Assembly (NCBI GenBank): GCA_003996215.1
Contig: QJPP01000283.1
Location: 154,501-218,500, forward strand
Source of the DNA: Jaltomata sinuosa
Taxonomy: Eukaryota > Streptophyta > Magnoliopsida > Solanales > Solanaceae
DNA: 64,000 bases
Reading direction: 5' to 3'
Shown here: positions 1 through 10,984 of the stretch, one piece after another
How positions within the stretch are numbered: position 1 is the first letter of the stretch
Layout of the letters: every line of letters starts with the position of its first letter
Program-made: the position numbers and the translations under genes
Notes under the pieces: generated by a model
What the model saw: only the letters and a program-made list of their open reading frames with translations
What the model was told of the DNA's origin: nothing
Database searches by the model: none

Positions 1-1033
1 TGAAAATTTAATTGCTGGGTTTTTGAGATGTGAAGTAGAGAATTTATGTTTTGCACACTCTTCCAACTAGATTCTTTCCTATTTATTAAAATATCTACAG
101 TTATTGTATTCTACTTGAAGCATGTGGTACAACCTCCTGTATTAAATGGCTAATACCACGAGGATAAAGATGATAAGTAAAATTTCCCATGAAAGATCAG
201 GGTCCTGACAATGGTAAATGTTAATTTCCAGTGGGGATTCATTGGTCCTGTTACTCTGTCTTGGAATTGAAGAGCCTCTATGACTCCCTAATATATAACC
301 GTTCTGCTTACCTCGTGTAACCAAGTAATTTTGTTGGGTAGCTATGCATTAAGTGGTTTACAACTGTAGAATGCTTGTTACTTGTTAGTTTCCCTTTTGA
401 GTGTAACTATTGAATAATAGGCGAAGGAGTTGGTTTTTTGTGTCAGTGAAACATTTACAATAAAAGAAAAATATGAAGGAAACACGAGGGATACATCAAC
501 ATTTATTCATAGTCAATCAAGAGAGCTATTACATTACAAGTGCCGTTCTTTAGGAATGAACAAGATATTGACTTGGAAAGATGACCCTGGAGCTCAGGAT
601 TCCGACATGGGGCCTCGGTGGACACCAGAAACATGAGAAGATGACCCAGGTAGTTAACAGATTATGAGTTCCAGAATGAGAGCAATTGACTAAAATTGCA
701 GATAACGCGAAATCTGGTCAATTGCTCAAGACATCATATTAGGCTCAAAAAACTTGTAAGCCAATCATTTTTCGGCTCAAAATCATTTTTCTACCAAAAA
801 GCTTCTATCTTGCTGCTTCCTTTCTATAATATTCATTTGACTTAGACATGCAAGCCTGTCACTCAAATTAGACCAGTCAAGTGCTAGTGCGTTCTGTATG
901 CGTTTATATTTGGGTGGACAGAGTAATTCGTCTTTTCCAGTTCTTTTAAAAATTAGTGGTTCTCTTTTCCACAGAAGACAAGTTCTTGAAATGTTTGGTG
1001 TTGTAACTTCTATCTGTTAATAATTTTTAACAG
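1..1033. other. Intronic sequence upstream of the first visible oxygenase exon
   Basis: I find no convincing exon here. The stretch ends in a plausible acceptor (TTTTTAACAG at 1024-1033) directly before the exon at 1034. The upstream oxygenase exons, which should carry the iron-binding HxD and final H residues, are not recognisable and probably lie left of the window. Short open frames near 142-324 and 430-636 resemble no family I know. Confidence 0.5.
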
Positions 1034-1101
1034 GCACCAAGAGGTGATGCTGCATCTGGTGTTGATCGCACAACATTTGCATTATTCATGCAACCTGATT
1101 G
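1034..1101 (+). CDS. Oxygenase exon with RxT motif
   Basis: It is preceded by a pyrimidine-rich acceptor and followed by the donor G|GTATGG at 1102. It ends in phase 2, splitting a Trp codon (TG|G) that the exon at 10550 completes. This phase match across 9.4 kb is the strongest evidence that the two pieces belong to one gene. Confidence 0.75.
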
Positions 1102-4100
1102 GTATGGAACTTTCTGTTAAAAATGGCCGACCCTATGTCTTGGGTCATGCTCATAGTGTTCCATGGTTCCCTCTATCTCCTGCCACTTGTACATAAAACT
1201 AATCAAGTCCAAAGGACGTTCCTAGTTTATTTCTTTCACCTGTGGTAGAATGTTTTTACACTAGTGCTTCCCTAGCATTAGACCATAGAATGAAGTCAAA
1301 ATGGAGAAGAGACATTTGTCCACTTAATTTTCAATTTTGGGAACTGCCACTGGAGAAAGAGTAGTTTAAATAGAAAAGAGGATTTAATAAGCACTGATCT
1401 GACTAGATTAAACCCAACTCTTAAGTTTTATACTTTGTTTTCTGCAAAAGAATATATCTTGACTTTTGGTAATTAAGAGGAAGGATTCTAACCCAAGATC
1501 TTTGTCACACTCCAAGCCTTGGTGGGGCGGACCGGTGTCGGTGCCTTAGCTTGACCGAGCGGACCAGCTCTACATGATCATAAGGACATCTCATTTTCAT
1601 GAAACCTACGTGGAGATAGAACTTTAGACAAAATTTCCATAAAAAGTATTTCTTTCATACATAAGGAACTTTTATTCCAAAAAGTACAATCTGAGCAAAA
1701 ACCATGACAAGGGTGAGCCAAAACATATTTACATACATGACATGAATAACATAGGTCTATGAAGCCTCTAAGATATGACATGAACAATAGAAGTGTTGGG
1801 ACAAGGCCGAGTGTATCCAAAATAACTATATACATATTGATGAAACAAGACACATGCCCTGAATGACAAGTGGGGCTCACTGATAGTAGTTGAGTGTGTG
1901 AGAGGTATGCCTAACGAGGAAGCTTGTCACCCTGAACGTACGAACCTGCATCGTGAAATGCAGCGCCCCTGGCAAAATAGACGTGAGTACCATGGAATAA
2001 CACTTGTATGATGAGACATAATCAACATAATACTAGAATGGAAACGCATATGAAAGGAACAGACTAGATGACATAAGCTAAAGCATGAGACATGTGATAG
2101 AAGTAAATATTCTTCAAAGTTAATAATTGAATAATTGTTGAAATCTTAGAAGTAATCATAACCTTTCCATAGGGGAGTCACCTAAACACCGACTATAATA
2201 ATACACCATATGTACGACCTGGCGCCTGATTGACCCGATCGGAATGGGCCGTCGCACCACAATTTTGCGTGGATTGATGTAACGTGAGCTAGTAGTAAGT
2301 AGATCCAAATCAAGGGCATTTCATTATGTTGCAGTGGGGCTTCAACCCAGTGTTTTATTTGGTTGCAGCGAGACTTCAACCCAATCGTCTTACCCAGTTG
2401 TGATAAGACTTTAACCCTATTGTCATACCTTGGCTTGTGTAGTTTTGTACAATTATCACGTGGAAAATACCCTCACGGATATCTAAGTAGTGCTCCCAAA
2501 ACTATTTCATAACATATGGCCTATTGGCCCCTTTTCGATACACATTAAACATGTGGCTCCTTGGCCTATAATACCTTTTATCATCATTTCGTGAATCAGA
2601 AGTAAAGAAACCATAGAACATTATGTGATCATTTAAGCAAAACATAGGCTTCATCATTTCACGGAAAACATAATATCATAAAAGGATTCCTTAAGCTTGT
2701 GGAACTTGATCCATTAAGAATACATTGCATGGAAGGTACATAGCATGGAGAATGATAATTACGGAGGATAAACGGGATAGGGAAGAACTATTATGAAGGC
2801 ATTTAAGAACGATAAGCATGGTGAGTACATATCATTTCATGATTGAGGGATAAATATCATTTATGAAGGTAACACGTCATTTAGGAGAGCCATAACATGG
2901 GGAAGAACAATGGGGATTCTCGCATTGGAGGGTTATCCTTACATACCTCAAGTCCCAACCTTAAGCATATTACAGTTGCTGGGAACTAACATTAGCAAAA
3001 TTATCCGAATCTAAGCCATTTAAGCAATTTATCAAACATATGGTGAGCTAGAAACTCTACACCCCTCCAATAGTGGTGTTCTTCAACGTAACACCCTCCT
3101 TCGCACTAACAACAATCAAACCTCCTACGAGTTTACCCGCCTTTCCAAGCAACATTACACCAAGGACACCATCATTTCTTTCCATCTCATTCAATCACCC
3201 AAACTTGGACTCATGGCTTCCGATGACCATCCTATGAGTCCCGGCCATAAAATATATTCAAACTACCAATACTAATCCTTGGATGAAGCTAGGAGGAAGT
3301 TCTTACCTTTATTGATGAAAAACTCCAAATCCTTCCATTGAGCTACCAGTAGGTAAGCCAAACCCATAGCCCGAAAAGACAAGCAACGGGCTAATAAGTG
3401 AAGGAGATTAGCACGGGGTAGCAATACCAAATAATGGGGCTAATAAAGGAAATAAGTTGAACATACATATATAGGGAGGGAAAGGAACAAAATATACGAA
3501 AGATACCCCAAGACCTGGTATCAGCCAGTACAAGAGCCACTACAACATAAGGAGTACTAGATAGGTACGATATATACATAACAGTCTTCGAAAGTACAAA
3601 ATAAGACTAGTCCCAAAATAGAAGGAGATGGATCAACTCCGGTTGCCAAGAGCTCAACCTGTATCTCCGATTAGCAACTCCACACGAGGATGGCGTCAAC
3701 AACGATAACTCGTACTAGGGTCTACATCAGGGAAAAAGATGCAGAAGTGTAGTATGAGTACCAAAACACGCGGTACTTGGTAGGCATCATAGGCCGACTG
3801 AGCTCAAATAAGATACAAGTATAATAAGATGCGAATATACACAAAAGGTAAGAAATGAAGGGTCAGAAGGAGAATAACAAGTCAAAGCTAGATAATTAAG
3901 GGCAGTATAAGTAGACAACAAGGAAAGCGTTAAGTACTAATCTAACTACAACCTAACCAGACCCCCATAAGCCCTGAAGGTACAAACAACAATAAATAAA
4001 CCCAACGGCCCCCATAAGCACGGTGGATGCAATCAACAAGTAATACTAAGTACAACCCAAACATATTAGTAAATAAATGCGAAAGAATGCCATAATATGC

Positions 4101-7100
4101 TATATGAGATGAGCGAAGTGATAATGCATGCCGGACTCGAACCGAACTTTCAAATATAAATCAGTGATAATGCATGCCCGGACTCGAACTGGGACTTAAT
4201 AAGTAAATATGCTTACCCACTCGAACCGGGGATTAATAAGTAAATATGCTTGCCCGCACTCGAACCGGGGCTTAATAAGTAAATATGCATGTTCGGACTC
4301 GAAACCGGGGCTTAATAAGTAATAATCAGGAGTATCCAGTGCCCAGACTCGAACTGGGGCTAAAATAGTCCATTTTCCTTTAAGAAAGCTAAATCCATTT
4401 AAAGTATTCCAAAAAATTCCATTTTCAAGCCGAAAACGATGTTTTATGTCAAGTTATCAATACACCATGACAAAAATAGCAAAACCACAAACAATAAAGT
4501 GAATAACCAAGCCGATGATTGCTACCAAACCCAACCATACCGTAATAAGGAAATCCAAGATCCACGTACTAAAGGAAGGATACTATCCTAGAGTAGGTAC
4601 TTCTCAGAAATGCTACACCTATTATAAATCTCCTAGGAACGCCACTTAAGGAATCCAACTCTAGTCCCAAGGATACTACACACACTAAGCCAAGTCTTAA
4701 ACCTAAACTAAGGATTCCAAGCGTAATTCTACTCTAAGGCCCTTAAACAAGCTACAAGGATCATAAATACTTAGAGTGTATTCAAGCCACAATATCCCAT
4801 CAACCATTAGCAAGTTATCATACACATACCTTAAACGAGCAACGTCTAAAAGTAGGTAAGCCGTAACCTACCTGGAGGCCGAGCACGCACTCACAAACCC
4901 ACTAAACTAGAGCTTTTCCCCTCTGAGAAGCCTTCGACTGCTGCCACGCTACCAAAAACACGGTCTACACGTCAATACGGGACCAACGACACCAAATCAC
5001 TATTAAGAAATTCGTACCGGAAATCGGGTAAAAAATCGACCCTCGGGGCCCGCCGCCGAAAAAAAAACAAACTCTGCAATTGCTCCCTATGAGGTAAGGA
5101 TTGCATGCCCCGAATTTGGGTAGAAACGGGAATGGATTCAGACCTCAACTGGTCCGAAAAGATCACTTTAAAAGTGAAGGGAAATCATGCAATTAGAGAC
5201 CCAAATCATGAACGGAAAATGGAATTAAGGCTTAGGCGCGTAATAGAACGAGAAGGGGAAGAGAATTACCTCTAAATCATACGAAATTAACGAGAATTTG
5301 TGAATCACCACCTTCACGGAGCTCTATTCTCCAAGGGAAATATTTTTAAGAACTTGGAATAATAAGGAAGAAGGCCTTTAAAATACTCAGCGATCGTCGC
5401 TCTTGTGGAACTTTCGTCGCAGGTGCGACATCATCGGAGCGGAAAAAAGTCCGCAGGAGCGGAGGACAACAATAACCTCCAGCTCTGCAGGAGCGGCCAC
5501 GAGCCCGCAGGAGCGAGCCTGCAGCAGCGGAAAAAGGACGCAGGAGCGGAGGCGGGTACACAGTGCACCTTCCGCAGGAGCAGAAGCCAGCTGACGTTAC
5601 CAACAATCGTTGGTGCGGTTGGTTTACGCAGGTGCAGCTCCGCCGGTGTGAGCCAAGCTCCGCAAGAGTGGCAGCACCAGCACCAGCTGCATCAGCAACT
5701 TTCAACAAGTAACAAGTCTCCGAACGAACCCTCAGGATTCACTCGGGGTTCTGCGAACACAAACCAAACACACTACCCAACTAGAAATGGCATTCCGGAC
5801 TCAACGGAATCATCGAAATAATCAATGGAGGTTGTCTTGACGAAATGTTTGCCGAAGTCGACACTTCTCCGATTTTGCATAAAAGCCACCCGAGTACCCA
5901 AAACGAGTCCGGAAGCCTCGGGACCCAAATCAAAGGTTCCACTAGCCCAAAATCCACGTTCCGGAGCTAATGGCGTTGACAGAATTCTCATCCGAGCCCG
6001 TTTACTCAGAATGTTGACCAAAGTCAAACATTTCAACTTTAAGAGTTCCAAAACAGGGAAACTCCTCTAAAACCCGATAGAACACCTCGGGAAGCGTGCC
6101 ACCCATCCCAGAAAGTCATAAAAGCAATGTAGGAGCTACAGGAAGGGTCGAAACGGCAAAAACGCACGAAAATATAGAAAATGACCTAGAGAGTCATTAC
6201 CGCTTCGGCGACACGAACGGCTCACGCGCCAACGGGTGGACCACTTTTCGGTGACCTTTGCAGCGAGATTTTTTCTGTGTCAGGTTTGTTGGTCTATACC
6301 AAGCTCAACCATATCTGTTTCAACTTTTTTTGATCACCAGAGGTAGAGTTAGAGCGAGGTAGTTCTGGCGAGGCAGCATTTTCAGTGACACAATCTGATT
6401 TCTGAAAGTCTATCAACCTTTCTTCTTCTCTGAGGGACACAACAACAACAACAACAACAACATACCACAGCGTGGGGTCTGGGGGGGGTAGAGTGTACGC
6501 AGTCCATACCACTACCTCAGAGGTGAGGTAGAGAGGCTGTTTCCGATAGACCCCCGGCTCAAGACAAAACCATCTAAAAATAGGCTAAAAAGGACGTGAC
6601 AATGATACAGGATAAAAATACAAGATAAAACTACAAGAGACGATAAGAAGTAATATGTAGTAACAAACAACAGACAGAAACAGAGCACTGCCACAAAATA
6701 CTACCACGAGGAATCCAAGAACAAGGAACTATAAGCGTAACACTACGATTCTTAGTCTGAGGGACATGTTTGAAAAATAATTTTCTTTTAGAGTTGTAGG
6801 AAATTCTATTTTCTAATTTGGAGTCCTATTAAAATTATGGGGGACACAAAGGAAATGGAGAACAATTTTCTTCCAAAAATGAGTGTTATAAAACTAGATG
6901 GGGTTAGCATGTATCTTGCTTGGTCAAAATTTTATTTTCCCTAGGCTTAATGCATAGATAGCCCCCTTTTAAGTTGTCCACTAGTTTCACTTCGACATTT
7001 CAACTGAGGCTAGTTTAACTTGAACACTCCAACCTTAACAAATATATACCTACTAGACACAAAATGACAATCATTCCATAAAATATGGTGCGTGAAACTC

Positions 7101-10100
7101 AGATGCGGATGTTGTGGCTGAAGGACAAATGAAATGATGAAACGTGGCATTTCAATCCAAATAATTATTAAAAATGAATTTTGAGTTTTTTTTTTTTAAA
7201 AAAGAAAACTAATTAATCCAAAAATCTGAAAAAATCATTTCAACCAAAAAAGAGAAGAAAAAGAAAGACCTATTTCTAAACCCCACCGACCTCTCTTTCT
7301 TGTTTTCTCCCTTGGAACACCGCCGTCCCCCACCAAAAACTCCCCCTTCGATCACCTGCCACTGTTACCCCGCAGTCCACCAGCGTATCTTCTTCCCCAA
7401 TCCTCTTCGTCTTTCTCCAAAATCTGACCCTTCTCACACTTGCGTCTTCTTCTACATCCCTTCCCTAAATTCAATTAGCAGACCTCCACCAATAATTGCA
7501 ATTGAAAGAGATTCCAATGAAGGAAGTAAGAAGATCTTAACTAGACCAGAAAATAAAGAGACTAAAAGAAACAAAGTAACAAAAACTAAAAAAATTAATG
7601 TGAGAAGAAGATTTGCAGAGATGATGGATAGATTAGGGGGATGGGGATGGGAAAAGACAATGTGCAGTGAGGGGAAAGTTACTTTTTTTTTTTGTTCAAA
7701 AGTTTTTTTCTTTAAGTTGAAAACTTTTCTTTGTCAATTATTTAGATAATAGCCACATTTTTAGGTGCCTAAGTTGAAAAATTTGGGATTCGTTTACATG
7801 CCCAAAGGAAAGTGAAGAACACATATTTTGCCATGCCAACAAAAAGTATAGGTACAAATCTTGAGTGGTGTAGGTCCCTTCAGTTGAAATGTCGAAGTGA
7901 AATTAGAGGACAACTTTTAGGGGGCTGTCTATGAATTAAGCCTTTGTTCACAATAGTAATTTTGTGAAACTTTATCCTGGAGCCCTTAAGTGTGTCTTCA
8001 TTGGAATTTTCTTACGCATAAAGGCACAAATGCTAGCATCCTTCTTCTTGGAGATCCTTCGTCAGCATGAGTATTACGTTTCGAGAGAGCACTTCTTCGG
8101 TATTAAACCATCACCTCTTCAGGGGGAGAGCGATAAGGAGGAAAAGATGATTCTCCCTATTTCCATCGTTGAAACCATTACCACAGGGGAAAGTGAAGTT
8201 AAAGAAAGGATTAGGGGGATACTGTAGGGCGATTGGGTAGACCCGATTCATTATGCAATCTAATGAAGCTGAATCCTCCTCTATTGGTGAGTTATCTAAA
8301 ATGTTTTAATGAGTTAAATTTACCTATTGCTCATTGAAAAAGAGTCAAATCTTGTAACATACATCCTTCATGTAATTTTGTCTCCTATAATTCCCCGTCT
8401 CCCTCCTAAATAGTCTTTGCCTTGTCTATTTGTTTTGTTTCTATTCCTCAAAAGTAAGAGGGAAGTTGTTGCAGATCCCAAGTAAAAGCAAGCTATGATT
8501 GAAGAAATAAAGGCCCTATCAAAAAATGAGACATGAGAACTTGTCACTTCACCACCAGACAGAAAAGTTGGTTGGTTGCAAATGAGTCTTCATTGTGAAA
8601 CATAAAGCTGGTGGCTCGATTGATAGATTCAGAGCATAATTGGTGGGTAAGGGATTCACCCAAACGGATGGAGTTGATTATCAGGAAATGTTTGCTCTAG
8701 TTGCAAAGATGAACACTATCAAAATTCTTTTGTGCTGTGCAGCTAATCTTGATTGGGATGTACAATAGTTGGATGTGAAGAATACATTGTTTCATGCAGA
8801 CTTAGAAGAAGAGGTGTATGTGGAGATCCCTCCTAGATTTGATACTGGACAAAGTTAGGGAATGTGCGCAGATTGTAGAAAGTCTTGTACGAATTGATCC
8901 CCTAGATCTTGGTTTGACAGATTCTCCAAGACGATGATCTCTTTCGGTTAATAACAAAGCAATGCCGATCACACCCTCTTAATAAGAAAGGGTAAGCTCA
9001 CTTTTCTTATCGTTTATGTTAATGACAGTAATATGGGAGATGACCCACAGAAAAAATTGAGATCAAAGATCTAGGAAGTTGTATTATTTCTGGGGGATTG
9101 TAGTTGCTAGATCAAAAGATGAATCTTTATTTCTCGAAGGAAGTATATTGAAGATCTCTTGAAAAAAAGTGGTATGACAGTTTGCAAGCTAGCAGAATCG
9201 CCTGTTGAAAGCAATCAAAAATTAGAAACGGGGGTTGAAGGGTCAGTTGATAATGAGCGATAGTAAAGGTTGTTTGGAAGACTCATTTATCTCTCGCACT
9301 AGACCAGACATAGCGTATTCAGTCAACTTAGTGAGTCAGTCTTGCATGATCTCCGAGATCCTCATATGCAAGCTGTCGTTCACATTTGCGGTATCTGAAG
9401 TTTGTGCTAGGTAAAAGTTTGCTTTTCTCTATACATGGTCACCTCCAAATAGAAGGTTTTACAGATGCTAATTAGACTGGATCTTTAGATGATAGACGAT
9501 CTACATCTGATTACTGTACAATCATAGGAGGGAACCTAATTACTCGGAGAAGTTAGAAGCACAATGTAGTTGCAATATCAAATGTCAGAAGCAGAATACA
9601 GAGATACCAGGGTGTTTGTGAACTTCTTTGGCTACAAAAGTTATTGGAAGAATTGAAATTATGTGAAAAATGAAAACTTTCCTTGTACTATGACAACGAA
9701 ATTGGAATAAGTATAACTCATAATCCTATTTCACATGACTGAACAAAACATTTTGAAATTGATTGGCACTTTCATCAAAGAGAAAATTACTAGTGGCACC
9801 TTGAGTTTGCTTTATGTATAGTTAATAAACAACCAGCGGATATGCTTACAAAAGACCTCAGCAAAAGTGCTTCCATGCTTTGGTTTGCAAGTTAAACATG
9901 TGTCTGTTAATTGTCTTAAATTAATTAGCATGATTTTAGGAAACTTTATTTCTCCTTTTCAAGCGTAATTATAGGAATAAAATATTTTCTTTTATTGTAA
10001 TTGATTGTGTCTCCTTAATTAGTTAGGATTCACTAGTATAAATACCCCTTCTCATGGGATGTAATGATATATGGAAATACAAGAAGTCTTTCTTCTTATA

Positions 10101-10984
10101 AAATCTTTAGATAGAACAAGACGAAAAGAAGAAAAAAGGAAAAATCTTCAAAAGCTCTATTGAAGATTTTCTTATTATTTGTAATAACATAAAAGAGGAT
10201 GTCAGTTATTTGTTTATTCATTTATTTTTGATGAGTAAAGAATACTCATTGTTAATAAAAAAATGATAATAGATGACTCCTTGTAAATGAATTCCAAGCT
10301 ACATAAAATGAGGGAAGTTTCTCTTAATTCTTGGACTTCTTAATTATGTAATAAAGAGTTCATATATTCTACCCAACACTCTTTAACAATTTATGTGCCA
10401 ACACAACCATTAAGAATTTTTGTTCAATATTCATAATGATTTTCTCGACTCTAAACACCTATCTTACTACAAGTATTTGCTTTTGCATGCTTATTCCAAT
10501 AATGCATTTAAATATAACTAATACTTGACTTGTTCTATAATCTTTATAGGGACCAAAAGCTTTATTTTCCAGGGGAGGTGCATATTCATCGGGAGGTATA
10601 CATGTGATTATATTACTATTAACTCGTATATTAATAAAAAGGAGAAGCCATTACTTGTGAGCTTTTTTATTGAATTTCCATCTCTTCACATGAATAATTG
10701 TGATGATGTCCCACCAGCCCCCCGACTGTGGAAGTCCTCAATTATTTGCTAAAATTGTTTGTAGACAACTCCCTCCCACCCCTTCCATCCCCCGCCCCCT
10801 GCGAGAGAATATATAGCTACAGTTGGCAGGTCTACAAAAAGTAGGTGCATAAGCAGTTTAATTTTTTGCCTAGGTTAACTGTGATGTCTCTTCTATTTAT
10901 CAGTTGATTCAATCCAATGGGTCTCTTACTTTTGGAGAATACACCGAGAAGCTCCTTGACAAGTATTACCACCTCAAGATGTAA
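1034..10984 (+). CDS. 2-oxoglutarate/Fe(II)-dependent oxygenase, isopenicillin N synthase-like (3' part, three exons)
   Basis: This is the C-terminal end of a cellular gene, spliced from exons 1034-1101, 10550-10595 and 10904-10984. The joined frame has no interruption and ends in TAA. Exon one reads APRGDAASGVDRTTFALFM and ends two bases into a Trp codon. Exon two supplies the last base and reads DQKLYFPGEVHIHRE. Exon three reads LIQSNGSLTFGEYTEKLLDK and then YYHLKM-stop. All junctions obey GT-AG. The R-T-T of DRTTF fits the RxS/T 2-oxoglutarate-binding motif of the family, followed by the usual F-x-Q-P-x-W strand and a helical C-terminus. The family uses Fe(II), O2 and 2-oxoglutarate, usually as a soluble cytosolic enzyme; no substrate can be inferred. 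The N-terminal portion with the HxD...H triad is outside the window. The intact frame and splice sites argue the gene was functional after the intron expanded, but transcription is not shown. Confidence 0.75.
1504..3380 (-). mobile_element. Antisense LTR-like repeat, Ty3/gypsy type (degenerate)
   Basis: The stretch opens with TGTCACACTCCAAGCC, the reverse complement of the ...GTGACA terminus seen on the Tekay LTR in this window. It contains the recurrent words GATGCAG/AAATGCAG and GTGAGTACCA that also occur in the LTR-like repeats at 3420-6200 and 24116-25508. No coding domain is visible. The right limit is uncertain and no target duplication was found. It may be a solo LTR or a decayed fragment. 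Confidence 0.45.
4119..4365 (+). repeat. Five-copy minisatellite, about 45-bp unit
   Basis: The imperfect unit combines GACTCGAACCGGGGCTTAAT with AGTAAATATGC. It recurs about five times with small indels inside the antisense LTR-like repeat. Confidence 0.7.
5440..5600 (+). repeat. Cluster of CGCAGGAGCGG words
   Basis: The word (C)GCAGGAGCGG or a one-base variant appears at least six times in about 150 bp at uneven spacing. An eroded version sits in the related repeat at 36950-37110. It opens frames on both strands (5346-5821) but shows no protein-like composition. Confidence 0.6.
6429..6766 (-). mobile_element. 5'-truncated RTE-clade LINE with 11-bp TSD
   Basis: The body is 6440-6755, flanked by TCTGAGGGACA at 6429-6439 and 6756-6766. 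It starts with the (CAA)n tail (TTG repeats on its own strand) and continues with the same GTGGGGTCTGGGG and CAGAGAGG-type block as the 3' end of the full-length LINE at 14725. Only about 316 bp of the 3' end were copied, which is typical of incomplete target-primed reverse transcription. Confidence 0.85.
6944..7942. mobile_element. Nonautonomous TIR DNA element, about 1.0 kb
   Basis: The ends are imperfect inverted repeats of about 60-90 bp. The left end reads GGCTTAATGCATAGATAGCC and the right end, on the complement, GGCTTAATTCATAGACAGCC. Both continue into AAGTTGTCC and TTTCACTTCGACATTTCAAC. No target duplication is obvious. The interior open frame at 7300-7749 (149 codons, Pro/Ser then Lys-rich) resembles nothing I recognise and I do not call it a gene. 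The long inverted ends suggest a Mutator-like MITE. Confidence 0.7.
7955..9900 (+). pseudogene. Copia pol remnant (integrase C-term, RT, RNase H)
   Basis: Around 7965-8100 the frame reads KLYPGALKCVFIG...YYVSREHFF, matching the Copia integrase tail LSPKALKCVFLGYSxxQKGY...YYVSxDVTF. About 8460-8870 encodes RT with MIEEIKALSKNETWELV, LVGKGFTQTDGVDYQEMF and LDVKNTLFHADLEEEVYVE. Near 9050-9330 are KDLGKLYYFLGI and TRPDIAYSVNLVSQ. The stretch 9450-9900 keeps RNase H words such as DDRRSTS and QPADMLTK in shifting frames. Several stops and frameshifts rule out a working product, and the catalytic YVDD box was not located. Confidence 0.7.
10150..10549 (+). other. Distal intron sequence
   Basis: AT-rich and without recognisable coding or repeat termini; it ends in the acceptor of the 10550 exon. 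Confidence 0.5.
10550..10595 (+). CDS. Oxygenase exon, 46 nt
   Basis: The acceptor is TCTTTATAG|G and the donor GAG|GTATAC. It encodes (W)DQKLYFPGEVHIHRE and leaves in phase 0. It would be missed by open-frame scanning because of its length. Confidence 0.75.
10904..10984 (+). CDS. Oxygenase terminal exon
   Basis: The acceptor is TTTATCAG|TTG. It encodes 26 residues ending YYHLKM and then TAA at 10982-10984. SLTFGEYTEKLLDKYY is the C-terminal helix sequence typical of this oxygenase subgroup as I recall it. Confidence 0.75.
   Translation: MIQSNGSLTFGEYTEKLLDKYYHLKM

Larger units (their letters stand above)
3390..6203 (-). mobile_element. Antisense LTR-like repeat related to the one at 24116/37108
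   Basis: On the minus strand it begins near 6203 with GTAATGACTCTCTAGG, comparable to the TGTAATGACCC start of the Tekay LTR. Its body matches the split repeat 24116-25508 plus 36266-37108. Shared segments include the GATGCAG...GTGTAGTATGAGTACCAA block (3738 versus 24553) and the CAGCGATCGTCGCTCTTG block (5388 versus 36897). It looks like a solo LTR with its 3' end lost. Open frames inside it (for example 5346-5821) are not conserved and I do not regard them as genes. Confidence 0.5.
6860..10150 (+). mobile_element. Degenerate Ty1/Copia retrotransposon
   Basis: The element retains a short gag start (about 6876-6940, with LDGVSMYLAW, like the Copia LDGxNYxxW motif), then integrase C-terminal, RT and RNase H remains. 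An LTR-like AT-rich tail lies around 9900-10150. Most of gag, protease and the integrase core are missing. A TIR element (6944-7942) separates the gag piece from the rest. No clean LTR pair or target duplication was found. Confidence 0.65.
1102..10549 (+). other. 9.4-kb transposon-filled intron of the oxygenase gene
   Basis: The donor is GTATGG and the acceptor TTTATAG. The intron contains antisense LTR-like DNA (about 1504-6203), a truncated RTE LINE (6440-6755), a degenerate Copia element (about 6860-10150) and a TIR element inside the Copia remains (6944-7942). About 400 bp at each edge look like unique intron sequence. Confidence 0.65.

Noticed and set aside
4119..4365. Possible CRISPR-like array or tRNA cluster (repeated ACTCGAACC resembles a tRNA T-loop)
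   Set aside because: Units are contiguous without spacers and the context is an LTR; no tRNA fold can be drawn.
5346..5821. Overlapping open frames on both strands in GC-rich DNA
   Set aside because: They are produced by the CGCAGGAGCGG word cluster; both strands are open at once and no protein family fits.
7300..7749. 149-codon open frame inside the TIR element, possible captured gene
   Set aside because: Low-complexity Pro/Ser then Lys-rich composition, no recognisable domain, and it runs into a poly-T tract.
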